From: Methanoregulaceae archaeon
GTDB taxonomy: Archaea; Halobacteriota; Methanomicrobia; Methanomicrobiales; Methanospirillaceae
DNA: 6,889 nt
Assembly: GCA_019695435.1 (NCBI GenBank)
Contig: JACTVF010000126.1
Span: 1 to 6,889, forward strand
Direction: 5' to 3'
Below are positions 1 through 5,403 of this stretch, piece after piece (positions within the stretch are counted from its first letter, which is position 1; every line of letters begins with the position of its first letter). The notes under the pieces were generated by a model. It was not told the origin of the DNA, made no database searches, and saw only the letters and a list, made by a program, of their open reading frames with translations. The translations under genes were made by a program, and so were the position numbers.

Positions 1-2
1 TT

Positions 3-191
3 CATGGGGACGAATCGTATGGCACGAGAGAGGATCTGGCAGAGCTGTATCTGGATACCTGCCAGATGATCAGCCGGCTCAACCGGGCCAGTGCACACAT
101 GAATGCCGTCTGCAGCCTCATGCATTTCTATGATTACTCGTCAAACCCGGTCTTTCAGGAATATGCAGCACAGGAGGCGCAGCAGTTATGA
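3..191 (+). CDS. C-terminal 62 residues of an unrecognised protein
   Basis: The window opens inside this reading frame, so only the C-terminus is visible and no start can be given. The visible part is mostly helical and polar: an acidic stretch near the left edge, then a segment with DTCQMISRLNRASAHMNAVC, then a tail with YAAQEAQQL. It has two cysteines and several His/Met residues, but no motif I can assign. The stop TGA at 189-191 overlaps the ATG of the next gene (ATGA), which suggests translational coupling and argues that both frames are real. A minus-strand open frame of similar span (118-525) has none of this support. I do not recognise the family and infer no function. Confidence 0.55.
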   Translation, partial: HGDESYGTREDLAELYLDTCQMISRLNRASAHMNAVCSLMHFYDYSSNPVFQEYAAQEAQQL

Positions 192-412
192 CCTGCGGGA
201 CAACCGGATTCGGGTTTTTCCGGGATACCGCCCGGTTCAGGCAGAAAGTCCTGTACTGGCATGTCATGCCGGCATGCACGGAACTGGGTTTCCGCTGCGA
301 GGGGAAATCCAGTGCCGAAGCCATTGAATCCTTCTCGGAAGGGATCCTTCTCCAGAACCAGATGGCCTTTGCATCGGCTGCAGCGCAGCTGGCAAAGGAT
401 CGGATCGCATAA
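188..412 (+). CDS. Small unrecognised protein, 74 aa, coupled to the upstream gene
   Basis: The start ATG at 188 shares bases with the upstream stop (ATGA), and AGGAGG at 172-177 sits 10 bases before it, a good archaeal ribosome-binding site. The N-terminal third is Gly/Phe/Arg-rich; the C-terminal half (from about residue 37) looks like two amphipathic helices rich in Ala, Ser, Gln and Glu. There are three cysteines (residues 3, 30 and 37), no signal peptide and no clear membrane segment. A T-run just after the stop (414-418) could end the transcript. The partner gene runs in from the left edge, so the operon's purpose cannot be read from this window. It could be a truncated member of a longer family; I cannot name one. 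Confidence 0.5.
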   Translation: MTCGTTGFGFFRDTARFRQKVLYWHVMPACTELGFRCEGKSSAEAIESFSEGILLQNQMAFASAAAQLAKDRIA

Positions 413-439
413 ATTTTTACCGTCATTATTTCACCATGA

Positions 440-466
440 CTGGCGGGTTCTTTGTCTTTCCGCCAG
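440..466 (+). terminator. Terminator-like hairpin with T-rich loop
   Basis: Arms CTGGCGG (440-446) and CCGCCAG (460-466) are perfectly complementary around the 13-base T-rich loop GTTCTTTGTCTTT. It lies about 30 bases after the 188-412 gene and after a T5 run at 414-418. Archaeal transcripts commonly end at T-rich stretches, so this is a plausible 3' end. The rest of 413-660 shows no convincing gene. Confidence 0.3.
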
Positions 467-663
467 GCACCGGTCTTTATCAGCCTCGCCCGGACTGCGC
501 GGCGGTCGTCTTCAGCACCGGACATTAATCACTCTGTACGTCAAGTCCACAGTTCCCAAAAAAGGTACCGGCATTTCTTGTTTACCGCTACCTGAACTCT
601 TTTATGGATAAACACAGAACCATTGAGATACATCACAATTGAGAACTTTCATCCAACCATGAA

Positions 664-671
664 TTATAAAG
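664..671 (+). promoter_or_regulatory. TATA-like box (TTATAAAG)
   Basis: TTATAAAG resembles an archaeal TATA box and is preceded by mixed sequence with no strong BRE. Initiation would fall near 690-697, giving either a leader of about 240 bases for the enzyme gene at 936 or an almost leaderless transcript for the short frame at 711. This is seen by eye only. Confidence 0.25.
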
Positions 672-770
672 GAAGGACCAGGGATGAATACCCTTTCCCG
701 TAACCCGGATATGCGGCTGATGCGGCAGGATCGCACCTACCGTCGGGTGCCGGTCCAGGTTTTTCCCTCT

Positions 771-780
771 TTTAAACATA
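771..780 (+). promoter_or_regulatory. TATA-like box for the cysteine operon
   Basis: TTTAAACATA followed by a T7 run fits the archaeal TATA consensus at most positions. Transcription would start near 797-806, giving a leader of about 130 bases that contains the hairpin at 819-880 and ends at the GTG start at 936. Of the two TATA-like sites upstream of the operon, this is the closer match in spacing. Confidence 0.35.
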
Positions 781-818
781 TTTTTTTCCCGTGTCGTCAC
801 TGATGCGATATCCTCCCT

Positions 819-880
819 CGCAGGTTTCCGGAGTAATCCACAGATCGAAGCGATCTTCGATTCCCTGGAGAATACCTGCG
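819..880 (+). promoter_or_regulatory. Extended stem-loop in the leader of the cysteine operon
   Basis: Outer arms CGCAGGT (819-825) and ACCTGCG (874-880) are perfectly complementary. Inside them, ATCGAAG (844-850) and CTTCGAT (855-861) form a perfect 7-bp hairpin with loop CGAT. Between the two helices, T826-T827 can pair with A871-A872 and C828-C829 with G867-G868, so a long, nearly continuous stem is possible. It lies 56 bases before the start codon. A palindrome, TTGTC-T-GACAA (893-903), follows before the ribosome-binding site. No known riboswitch class is recognisable. The same bases could be coding (see the frameshifted gene at 684-900), so the regulatory role is an inference. Confidence 0.4.
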
Positions 881-935
881 TTTCATCGTGCATTGTCTGA
901 CAACCGATACCATACATTCCAAGGGGAGATGACCT

Positions 936-1916
936 GTGAAATTCTCTGAAAGTATTATCGATACCATCGGCAGCACTCCGCTCATCCGGCTCCACCGGGT
1001 GCTCCACCCCGGGACACAGCCACTCGTCCTTGCAAAAACGGAGAGTTTCAACCCGGGGGGAAGCGCCAAGGACCGGATCGCAAAGGCGATGCTCCTTGCT
1101 GCCGAGCGGGAGGGCCAGATCCATGCGGGCGGAACCGTGGTCGAACCGACGTCAGGCAACACCGGTGTGGGACTGGCAATCATCGGGGCATCGCGGGGGT
1201 ACCGGATGGTCTTTACCATGCCGGAGAAGATGAGCAAAGACAAGGAGCTCATCCTGAAGGCGTACGGGGCAGAGGTGATCCGGACACCGACCAACGTGCC
1301 GCCCGAAGACGAGCGGAGCTATTACAAGGTGGCAGAAAAGGTAGCCCGGGCTACGCCGGGATCCTTTGTCCCCAACCAGTTCGCAAACCCGAACAACCCG
1401 GCGGCCCATTTCGCCTCAACCGGGCCGGAGATCTGGAAGGATACCGACGGGGAGATTACCCACTTTGTCGCAGGTATCGGAACCGGCGGCACGATCTCCG
1501 GTACCGCGCGGTACTTCAAGGCAAAAAACCCGGACATTAAGATCATCGGGGTAGACCCCGAAGGCTCGATCTACCATCACGTGTTCAACGGGACGCCCCC
1601 CGAGTCCCATCCGTACAAGGTCGAGGGGACCGGGGAGGATTTCATTCCCGCAACCGTGGATCTCGATATCATGGACGATATCATCGTGGTCAACGATGCA
1701 GACGCGTTCCGGATGACCCGGAGATTGGCGCGGGAAGAGGGCATCCTCGCCGGCGGGACATCGGGCGCATCCGTGTTTGCCGCTGCACGCGTGGCGCAGA
1801 ACCTCAAAAAGGACGACCTCCTTGTGGTACTGCTGCCGGATACCGGCCGCAACTATCTCACCACGATCTTCAACGATGAATGGATGAAAAACAACGGTTT
1901 CGCGGACGTGATCTGA
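936..1916 (+). CDS. cbs: Cystathionine beta-synthase-type PLP enzyme (cysteine synthase superfamily)
   Basis: A 326-residue fold-type II PLP enzyme. The PLP lysine is K45 in NPGGSAKDR (39-47); the substrate loop is TSGNTG (72-77); the phosphate-binding loop is GTGGT (182-186); GGTSGAS (273-279) lies where the pyridine nitrogen is held. Several stretches favour cystathionine beta-synthase over plain O-acetylserine sulfhydrylase: GVDPEGS (205-211), VEGTGEDFIP (229-238), and the C-terminal LLPDTGRNYL with W316. The expected reaction is serine (or O-acetylserine) plus homocysteine to cystathionine. The C-terminal CBS-domain pair of animal and mycobacterial enzymes is absent, so no SAM control is expected through it. 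The start is GTG at 936, 7 bases after GGGGAG (923-928). The next gene begins 1 base after the stop, so the two are co-translated. Cysteine synthase activity with sulfide cannot be excluded. Confidence 0.93.
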   Translation: MKFSESIIDTIGSTPLIRLHRVLHPGTQPLVLAKTESFNPGGSAKDRIAKAMLLAAEREGQIHAGGTVVEPTSGNTGVGLAIIGASRGYRMVFTMPEKMSKDKELILKAYGAEVIRTPTNVPPEDERSYYKVAEKVARATPGSFVPNQFANPNNPAAHFASTGPEIWKDTDGEITHFVAGIGTGGTISGTARYFKAKNPDIKIIGVDPEGSIYHHVFNGTPPESHPYKVEGTGEDFIPATVDLDIMDDIIVVNDADAFRMTRRLAREEGILAGGTSGASVFAAARVAQNLKKDDLLVVLLPDTGRNYLTTIFNDEWMKNNGFADVI

Positions 1917-1917
1917 C

Positions 1918-3084
1918 ATGAAATTCGAGACTGCAGCGGTGCATGCCGGGGAGGAGCCGGTGCTGACAGCGGGAGGATCCGGGGATGTCGTGGTCCCCAT
2001 CCACCTCTCGTCCACGTTCGCCCGCCGGGACGTGGCAAAACCGACGGGAGGATACGAGTATTCCCGGAGCGGGAACCCGACCCGTGGTGCGCTCGAGCAG
2101 AAACTGGCAGCGATCGAGAACGCACGATTCGGGCTCGCGTTCTCATCGGGGCTTGCCGCTGAAACGACCGTGGCCCTGACCCTGCTCAAAAAAGACGACC
2201 ATGTGGTCGCGTTCGACGATCTCTACGGGGGCACCCGGAGGCTCTTTGGCCACGTGTTCCAGGAGAACTTCGGGATTGCCCTCTCCTACGTGGACGCACG
2301 GGACGCCGAGAACGTGAAGGCCGCACTCCGGGACACTACGCGTTTGGTCTGGCTGGAATCCCCGACAAACCCCCTGATCCGGCTCTGCGATATCCGAAAG
2401 ATCGCCGGGATCGCCCATAACGTAGGTGTACCCGTGATTGTCGATAACACCTTTGCGAGCCCGTACTTCCAGCACCCGCTTGCGCTCGGTGCGGATATCG
2501 TCGTCCACAGCACGACCAAGTATATCAACGGTCATTCCGACTCGGTGGGCGGGGCAGTGATGCTCTCCGATGAGACACTGTACCGGAAGATCCGGTACAA
2601 CCAGAATGCCGCAGGGGCGATCCTCTCGCCTTTCGACAGCTTCCTTGTCGCCCGGGGTATCAAGACGCTCGCCCTGCGGATGGAGCAGCACCAGAAAAAC
2701 GCCCTTGCCATCGCCCGGTACCTTGAAAGTCACAAGAAAGTCAGCGCTGTTTATTATCCTGGTCTTCCCTCGCATCCCCAGCATGCGCTGGCAAAAAAAC
2801 AGATGGAGGGATTCTCCGGCATGTTCTCCTTTGAGATCAGGGGGGGGAAACGGGCGGCGTGCAGGTTCCTGCGCTCGCTGCGGCTCTTCTCCCTTGCCGA
2901 GAGCCTCGGGGGGGTTGAATCGCTCATTGAGCACCCGGCGACGATGACCCATGCCTCGGTCCTGAAAGCGGAACGGGAGAAGGTGGGGGTAACTGACGCG
3001 CTCATCCGGGTATCCGTGGGCATTGAGAACACCGGGGATCTCATCGCGGACCTCGGGCAGGCGTTCGGAGAGACCGGATCATGA
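1918..3084 (+). CDS. Cystathionine gamma-lyase (or gamma-synthase), Cys/Met metabolism PLP enzyme
   Basis: A 388-residue fold-type I enzyme of the Cys/Met-metabolism family, at full family length. The YSRSGNPT motif (48-55) belongs to the neighbouring-subunit phosphate site; Y103 in DDLYGGT stacks on PLP; D176 in VDNTFASP holds the pyridine nitrogen; the PLP lysine is K201 in STTKYINGHSD. Near the C-terminus is SLGGVESLIEHPATMTHASV, with E338 at the position of human gamma-lyase E339, where E. coli MetB has Ser; this favours cystathionine to cysteine, 2-oxobutyrate and ammonia. With the upstream gene it completes reverse transsulfuration, as in the mccA-mccB pair of Bacillus. ATG lies 1 base after the previous stop, and GTGATC (1908-1913) inside that gene can pair with the 16S tail. 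A G8 run (2840-2847) within the frame is slippage-prone. Gamma-synthase or methionine gamma-lyase side activity remains possible. Confidence 0.92.
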   Translation: MKFETAAVHAGEEPVLTAGGSGDVVVPIHLSSTFARRDVAKPTGGYEYSRSGNPTRGALEQKLAAIENARFGLAFSSGLAAETTVALTLLKKDDHVVAFDDLYGGTRRLFGHVFQENFGIALSYVDARDAENVKAALRDTTRLVWLESPTNPLIRLCDIRKIAGIAHNVGVPVIVDNTFASPYFQHPLALGADIVVHSTTKYINGHSDSVGGAVMLSDETLYRKIRYNQNAAGAILSPFDSFLVARGIKTLALRMEQHQKNALAIARYLESHKKVSAVYYPGLPSHPQHALAKKQMEGFSGMFSFEIRGGKRAACRFLRSLRLFSLAESLGGVESLIEHPATMTHASVLKAEREKVGVTDALIRVSVGIENTGDLIADLGQAFGETGS

Positions 3085-3118
3085 ATGTGTGGCGGAGGAA
3101 CGGTATCCCCCTGATGTA

Positions 3119-3209
3119 CCCCGGCACCCGGGGATGTAGGGAGTAAGGGAGAAAAGCTGATGAAGTAAACAACAGAATTGACCTGTACCGGATCTCCTTT
3201 CGGGTCCGG
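3119..3209 (+). terminator. Two GC-rich hairpins between the gamma-lyase gene and tRNA-Cys
   Basis: CCCCGG (3119-3124) and CCGGGG (3128-3133) form a perfect 6-bp stem with loop CAC. CCGGATCT (3188-3195) pairs with GGGTCCGG (3202-3209) with two G-T wobbles and loop CCTTTC. Neither has a T-run after it; the second is followed by a purine-rich tract (3209-3246). They may mark the 3' end of the two-gene transcript or act as processing sites if the cluster is read through into the tRNA. No clear TATA box was found just before the tRNA. Confidence 0.35.
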
Positions 3210-3251
3210 AGAAAAGAACAGCACTATGGAAAAGAAAGAAAAAAGATATGG

Positions 3252-3324
3252 GCCGGTGTGGCAGAGCGGTTAATGCCTTCGCCTGCAAAGCGGATGCGTG
3301 GGGGTTCGACTCCCTCCGCCGGCG
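3252..3324 (+). tRNA. tRNA-Cys (anticodon GCA), G73 discriminator
   Basis: This is a full cloverleaf. Acceptor GCCGGTG (3252-3258) pairs with CGCCGGC (3317-3323), with one T-G wobble. The D stem GCA (3261-3263) pairs with TGC (3274-3276), with G13-A22 unpaired. Anticodon stem TTCGC (3278-3282) pairs with GCGGA (3290-3294); the loop CTGCAAA (3283-3289) has T33 and anticodon GCA at 3285-3287. The variable loop is 5 bases. T stem GGGGG (3300-3304) pairs with CCCTC (3312-3316) around loop TTCGACT. There is no intron, and CCA is not encoded. The discriminator at 3324 is G, whereas tRNA-Cys in bacteria and archaea normally has U73. It lies 25 bases before cysS on the same strand, so one transcript carrying both is possible. 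An open frame from ATG 3248 runs through the tRNA into cysS but is an artefact. Confidence 0.93.
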
Positions 3325-3349
3325 TTTAGAGAAACAGGGGATTATCGTC

Positions 3350-4609
3350 ATGGAACTGTACAGCACCTTATCACGGACCGTTGAGCCACTCGAAACCCTT
3401 CACCCGGACCGGATCTACCTCTTCGTCTGCGGTCCGACGGTCTATGATTATTCGCACCTGGGTCATGCCCGGACCTACGTGGTCTTCGACGTGCTTACAA
3501 AGTACCTCCGGTGGACCGGAAAAGAGGTTTTCTACCTCCAGAATATCACGGACGTTGACGACAAGATCATCAACCGCGCAAAGGAAGACGGCATATCCCA
3601 AAGCGTCCTTGCTAGGAAGTTCGAGGCCGAATACCTCCGGGACATGAAGTCCCTCGGGATAGACGCTGTCAGTTACTATGCCCGGGCCACAACCCACATT
3701 CCGGAGATCATCGGACAGGTCAGGCGTCTCATCGAAAAAGAGGTGGCCTACGTCACCGAGTCCGGGGTCTACTTCAATCTCGATACGTTCGGGCATAATG
3801 GGGAACTTTCGGGGCAGGAACGTGCAAAGAGGGTCAGCCGCGTTTCCGATGCTACCAAGCACAACCCGCTCGATTTTGCACTCTGGAAACTCGGGGAGTA
3901 CGGCGAGTACACCTGGGACTCTCCCTGGGGACGGGGCCGGCCCGGGTGGCACATCGAAGACACGGCGATCTCCGAGAAGTACTTCGGGCAGCAGTACGAT
4001 ATCCACGGTGGTGGTCTTGACCTGATCTTCCCTCACCATGAGGCAGAGATCGCGCAGATGGAATCCCTGGAAGGAAAACACCCGATGGTCAGGTACTGGC
4101 TGCACACGGGATTTTTGACGGTGAAAGGCGAGAAGATGTCCAAATCGCTCGGGAACTTCATTACGATCCGGGATGCGCTCAAGACCTGGAACAGGGATGT
4201 CCTGCGGTATTTTATCCTCCTCTCCCACTACCGGTCACCGCTCCAGGCCACCGATGAAGGATTAGCGAACACCGCAAAGGGGCTCGACCATATCCGGGCA
4301 ATTGCAACCAAAGACAAGGGGGCCGATGCGGAGGGGCGGAGGGCCTTTGTTGAGGCTATGGAATCCGACCTCAATACGCCCATGGCCCTTGCGGCGATCC
4401 AGAGACTTGCAGGAAACGGGGACCTTGAGGCACTCCGGGAATACGGGCAGATCCTCGGGATCAATTTCCTGAAGGAGACAAGTGCCCCACTGAGCGTCCT
4501 CCATGAAATCCGGGCGGAACTGCGGGCACAAAAGCAGTTCGCGGTTGCGGACCTGATCCGCGAACGGATGGTGGCGGCGGGGATCACCATCACAGACAAG
4601 CCGCTCTGA
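3350..4609 (+). CDS. cysS: Cysteinyl-tRNA synthetase
   Basis: This class I synthetase, 419 residues from ATG 3350, charges tRNA-Cys with cysteine in the cytosol. An upstream in-frame ATG (3248) would translate the tRNA, and the family N-terminus aligns with ELYSTLSR, so 3350 is chosen; AGGGGAT lies 10-15 bases before it. Visible motifs are CGPTVYD (27-33), the HIGH-type HLGH (36-39), NITDVDDKI (65-73), GRPGWHIE (about 196-203) and KMSKS (262-266). Zinc ligands by comparison with E. coli C28, C209, H234 and E238 are C27, D204, H229 and E233: the second Cys is replaced by Asp. The C-terminal anticodon-binding region is about 40 residues shorter than in E. coli and ends at ITDKPL, without the usual downstream Gly/Trp tail. 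The cysteine-making genes and tRNA-Cys lie directly upstream. Confidence 0.96.
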   Translation: MELYSTLSRTVEPLETLHPDRIYLFVCGPTVYDYSHLGHARTYVVFDVLTKYLRWTGKEVFYLQNITDVDDKIINRAKEDGISQSVLARKFEAEYLRDMKSLGIDAVSYYARATTHIPEIIGQVRRLIEKEVAYVTESGVYFNLDTFGHNGELSGQERAKRVSRVSDATKHNPLDFALWKLGEYGEYTWDSPWGRGRPGWHIEDTAISEKYFGQQYDIHGGGLDLIFPHHEAEIAQMESLEGKHPMVRYWLHTGFLTVKGEKMSKSLGNFITIRDALKTWNRDVLRYFILLSHYRSPLQATDEGLANTAKGLDHIRAIATKDKGADAEGRRAFVEAMESDLNTPMALAAIQRLAGNGDLEALREYGQILGINFLKETSAPLSVLHEIRAELRAQKQFAVADLIRERMVAAGITITDKPL

Positions 4610-4680
4610 TCCTTCCCCTTTTCCGGGAAGAAACCAGCTGCAGTCGATAAAGGCGGCCTGCTTTTTGCCCGTCGCATCCC

Positions 4681-4708
4681 CGGACCCGACAGGAACGTCC
4701 GATTTTTT
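4681..4708 (+). terminator. Hairpin plus T6 after cysS
   Basis: CGGAC (4681-4685) pairs with GTCCG (4697-4701) around an 11-base loop and is followed after one A by six T (4703-4708). It lies 70-100 bases after the cysS stop and would suit termination of the cluster. Archaea generally rely on the T-run rather than the hairpin, so the T6 is the stronger part. Confidence 0.45.
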
Positions 4709-4716
4709 CTGCCGCA

Positions 4717-4735
4717 TTAAAACGGGTTTTAAATC
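4717..4735 (+). promoter_or_regulatory. Palindromic promoter: TATA-like box overlapped by an inverted repeat
   Basis: TTAAAAC (4717-4723) and GTTTTAA (4726-4732) are perfect inverted arms around GG. The right arm overlaps TTTAAATC (4728-4735), which matches the archaeal TATA consensus TTTAAATA at 7 of 8 positions. A dimeric regulator bound here would block TBP. A second AT-rich site, AAATAAATTG (4770-4779), lies further down. Either could drive the 4957-5193 gene, leaving a leader of 160-200 bases. Confidence 0.4.
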
Positions 4736-4823
4736 AATCTGGGCGGTATTTGCGGATTTCTCTACTGGTAAATAAATTGCATGCGGATAAGGTTGTCTGA
4801 GGATTTTGAAGAATCCCGGCACA

Positions 4824-4900
4824 CCCCCCAAAAGAGGGCTAATCCCCCCACCATGAGAAGAGGGGGGAAGGATTGACGGGATTCGCGTCAGAATCGTCAA
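4824..4900 (+). promoter_or_regulatory. Structured leader with competing hairpins before the RAM gene
   Basis: Two C6 tracts (4824-4829 and 4844-4849, each followed by A) can each pair with the single G6 tract (4862-4867), so only one of the two hairpins can form at a time. Just after, TTGACG (4873-4878) pairs with CGTCAA (4895-4900), and inside it ATTC (4881-4884) pairs with GAAT (4891-4894) around loop GCGTCA, giving a 10-bp stem with a GG bulge. The start codon follows 57 bases later. The exclusive pairing is visible; switching is inference. Confidence 0.35.
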
Positions 4901-4956
4901 CCGTGAAGGAATCCCTGGCACGGCACAGCTGAAGTATACCAAAGGAGTTGAATCAC

Positions 4957-5193
4957 ATGGCAAAAGTATATCTGAAAATTGATCTGGAAACGGGAAAGGA
5001 GAATGAAGCAAAAACTGCACTGAAAAAGGTCAGCGGAGTAAAAGGCGCAGAATTCGTCACAGGAACGCACGATCTGATTGCCTCAGTTGAAGGGAAGAGT
5101 TTCGAGGAGATCGTGACAAAAACCCTGCCTGAGGTACGTAAAATCAAGGGGATTAGAAAGACGGTAACAGACTTCGCCTTTGAATGGGCCTAA
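4957..5193 (+). CDS. Stand-alone Lrp/AsnC ligand-binding (RAM) domain protein, 78 aa
   Basis: This is a single RAM domain of the Lrp/AsnC family without the N-terminal helix-turn-helix. The expected beta-alpha-beta-beta-alpha-beta order is visible: strand AKVYLKIDL (2-10), helix around residues 13-24, strands around GAEFVTGTHDLIASVEG (30-46) with the family's G-T-H-D turn, helix FEEIVTKTLPEVRKI (49-63), then strand IRKTVTDFAF. RAM domains bind amino acids and set the oligomeric state of Lrp proteins; stand-alone copies are thought to pair with full-length Lrp regulators or act as amino-acid sensors. ATG 4957 is preceded by GGAG (4944-4947) at 9 bases. An in-frame TTG at 4948 directly abuts the GGAG and is not a usable start. 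Position after the cysteine cluster makes an amino-acid-sensing role attractive but unproven. Confidence 0.85.
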   Translation: MAKVYLKIDLETGKENEAKTALKKVSGVKGAEFVTGTHDLIASVEGKSFEEIVTKTLPEVRKIKGIRKTVTDFAFEWA

Positions 5194-5232
5194 CCAGCTC
5201 AACCGTGTGCGGCAACATGCAGTTCTGTTTTT

Positions 5233-5292
5233 CGTTTACGGTGAGAGACTAATCTTTTCACCTTGGACCGTATTCTGTCCTCACCGTAGACG
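5233..5292 (+). repeat. Long inverted repeat with an internal competing arm
   Basis: CGTTTACGGTGAG (5233-5245) pairs with CTCACCGTAGACG (5280-5292): 13 bp with one wobble, around a 34-base loop. Inside the loop TCACC (5258-5262) can also pair with GGTGA (5240-5244), so two folds compete for the same left arm, and GGAC (5265-5268) can pair with GTCC (5277-5280). It starts 40 bases after the RAM gene and ends 111 bases before the winged-helix gene. It may be a terminator for the first, a control element for the second, or an operator. Confidence 0.45.
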
Positions 5293-5313
5293 TACCAGAA
5301 CCTTATCAATAAC

Positions 5314-5347
5314 CGGGGAAACAGGGAAATGTTTCCAGATTTCCCCG
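5314..5347 (+). repeat. Nested inverted repeat upstream of the winged-helix gene
   Basis: CGGGGAAA (5314-5321) and TTTCCCCG (5340-5347) are perfect 8-base arms. Between them GGAA (5325-5328) and TTCC (5333-5336) form a smaller inverted pair. The block sits 57 bases before the start of the 5404 gene, a suitable place for an operator or leader hairpin. Confidence 0.4.
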
Positions 5348-5403
5348 CTGTATGAGTACCCGTAGGGAAATGGTGAACCAACAAAAAATCAGGAGGACGA
5401 ACT

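Larger units (their letters stand above)
684..900 (+). pseudogene. Possible small gene, split by a +1 frameshift at a T7 run
   Basis: An ATG at 684 (further in-frame ATGs at 711 and 720) opens a 39-codon frame ending in TGA at 801-803. At the T7 run (781-787) the next frame takes over without a start codon of its own and stays open to TGA at 898-900, with a protein-like composition, for example SLAGFRSNPQIEAIFDSLEN. Joining the two at the T7 run gives about 70 residues with no internal stop. AAGGAAGG lies before ATG 684 and TTATAAAG about 15-20 bases before it. This may be a decayed gene, a sequencing error, or chance open frames in the leader of the enzyme gene at 936. The second half overlaps a strong inverted-repeat structure (819-880), which is a rival explanation for its sequence bias. 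I recognise no family. Confidence 0.28.

Noticed and set aside
118..525. 135-codon open frame on the minus strand
   Set aside because: It lies opposite the coupled plus-strand pair (3-191 and 188-412), has low-complexity composition and no good start signal.
436..528. 30-codon plus-strand frame beginning MTGGFFVFPP
   Set aside because: It has no ribosome-binding site and overlaps the terminator-like hairpin; it is too short to support.
905..967. 9-base direct repeat CGATACCAT (905-913 and 959-967)
   Set aside because: One copy is in the coding sequence; short enough to be chance.
1416..2189. 257-codon minus-strand open frame
   Set aside because: It spans the junction of two certain plus-strand enzyme genes and is their shadow.
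2143..2952. 269-codon minus-strand open frame
   Set aside because: It lies wholly opposite the gamma-lyase gene, whose motifs are clear.
3081..3146. 21-codon frame overlapping the gamma-lyase stop by ATGA
   Set aside because: It is very short, contains the CCCCGG/CCGGGG hairpin and has no recognisable sequence; the overlap alone is weak evidence.
3248..3349. N-terminal extension of CysRS from ATG 3248
   Set aside because: It would translate the whole tRNA-Cys gene and adds residues outside the family's N-terminus.
3371..4228. 285-codon minus-strand open frame
   Set aside because: It is a shadow of cysS, with no family features.
4262..5020. 252-codon minus-strand open frame
   Set aside because: It is opposite cysS, the leader and the RAM gene; its sequence is not protein-like.
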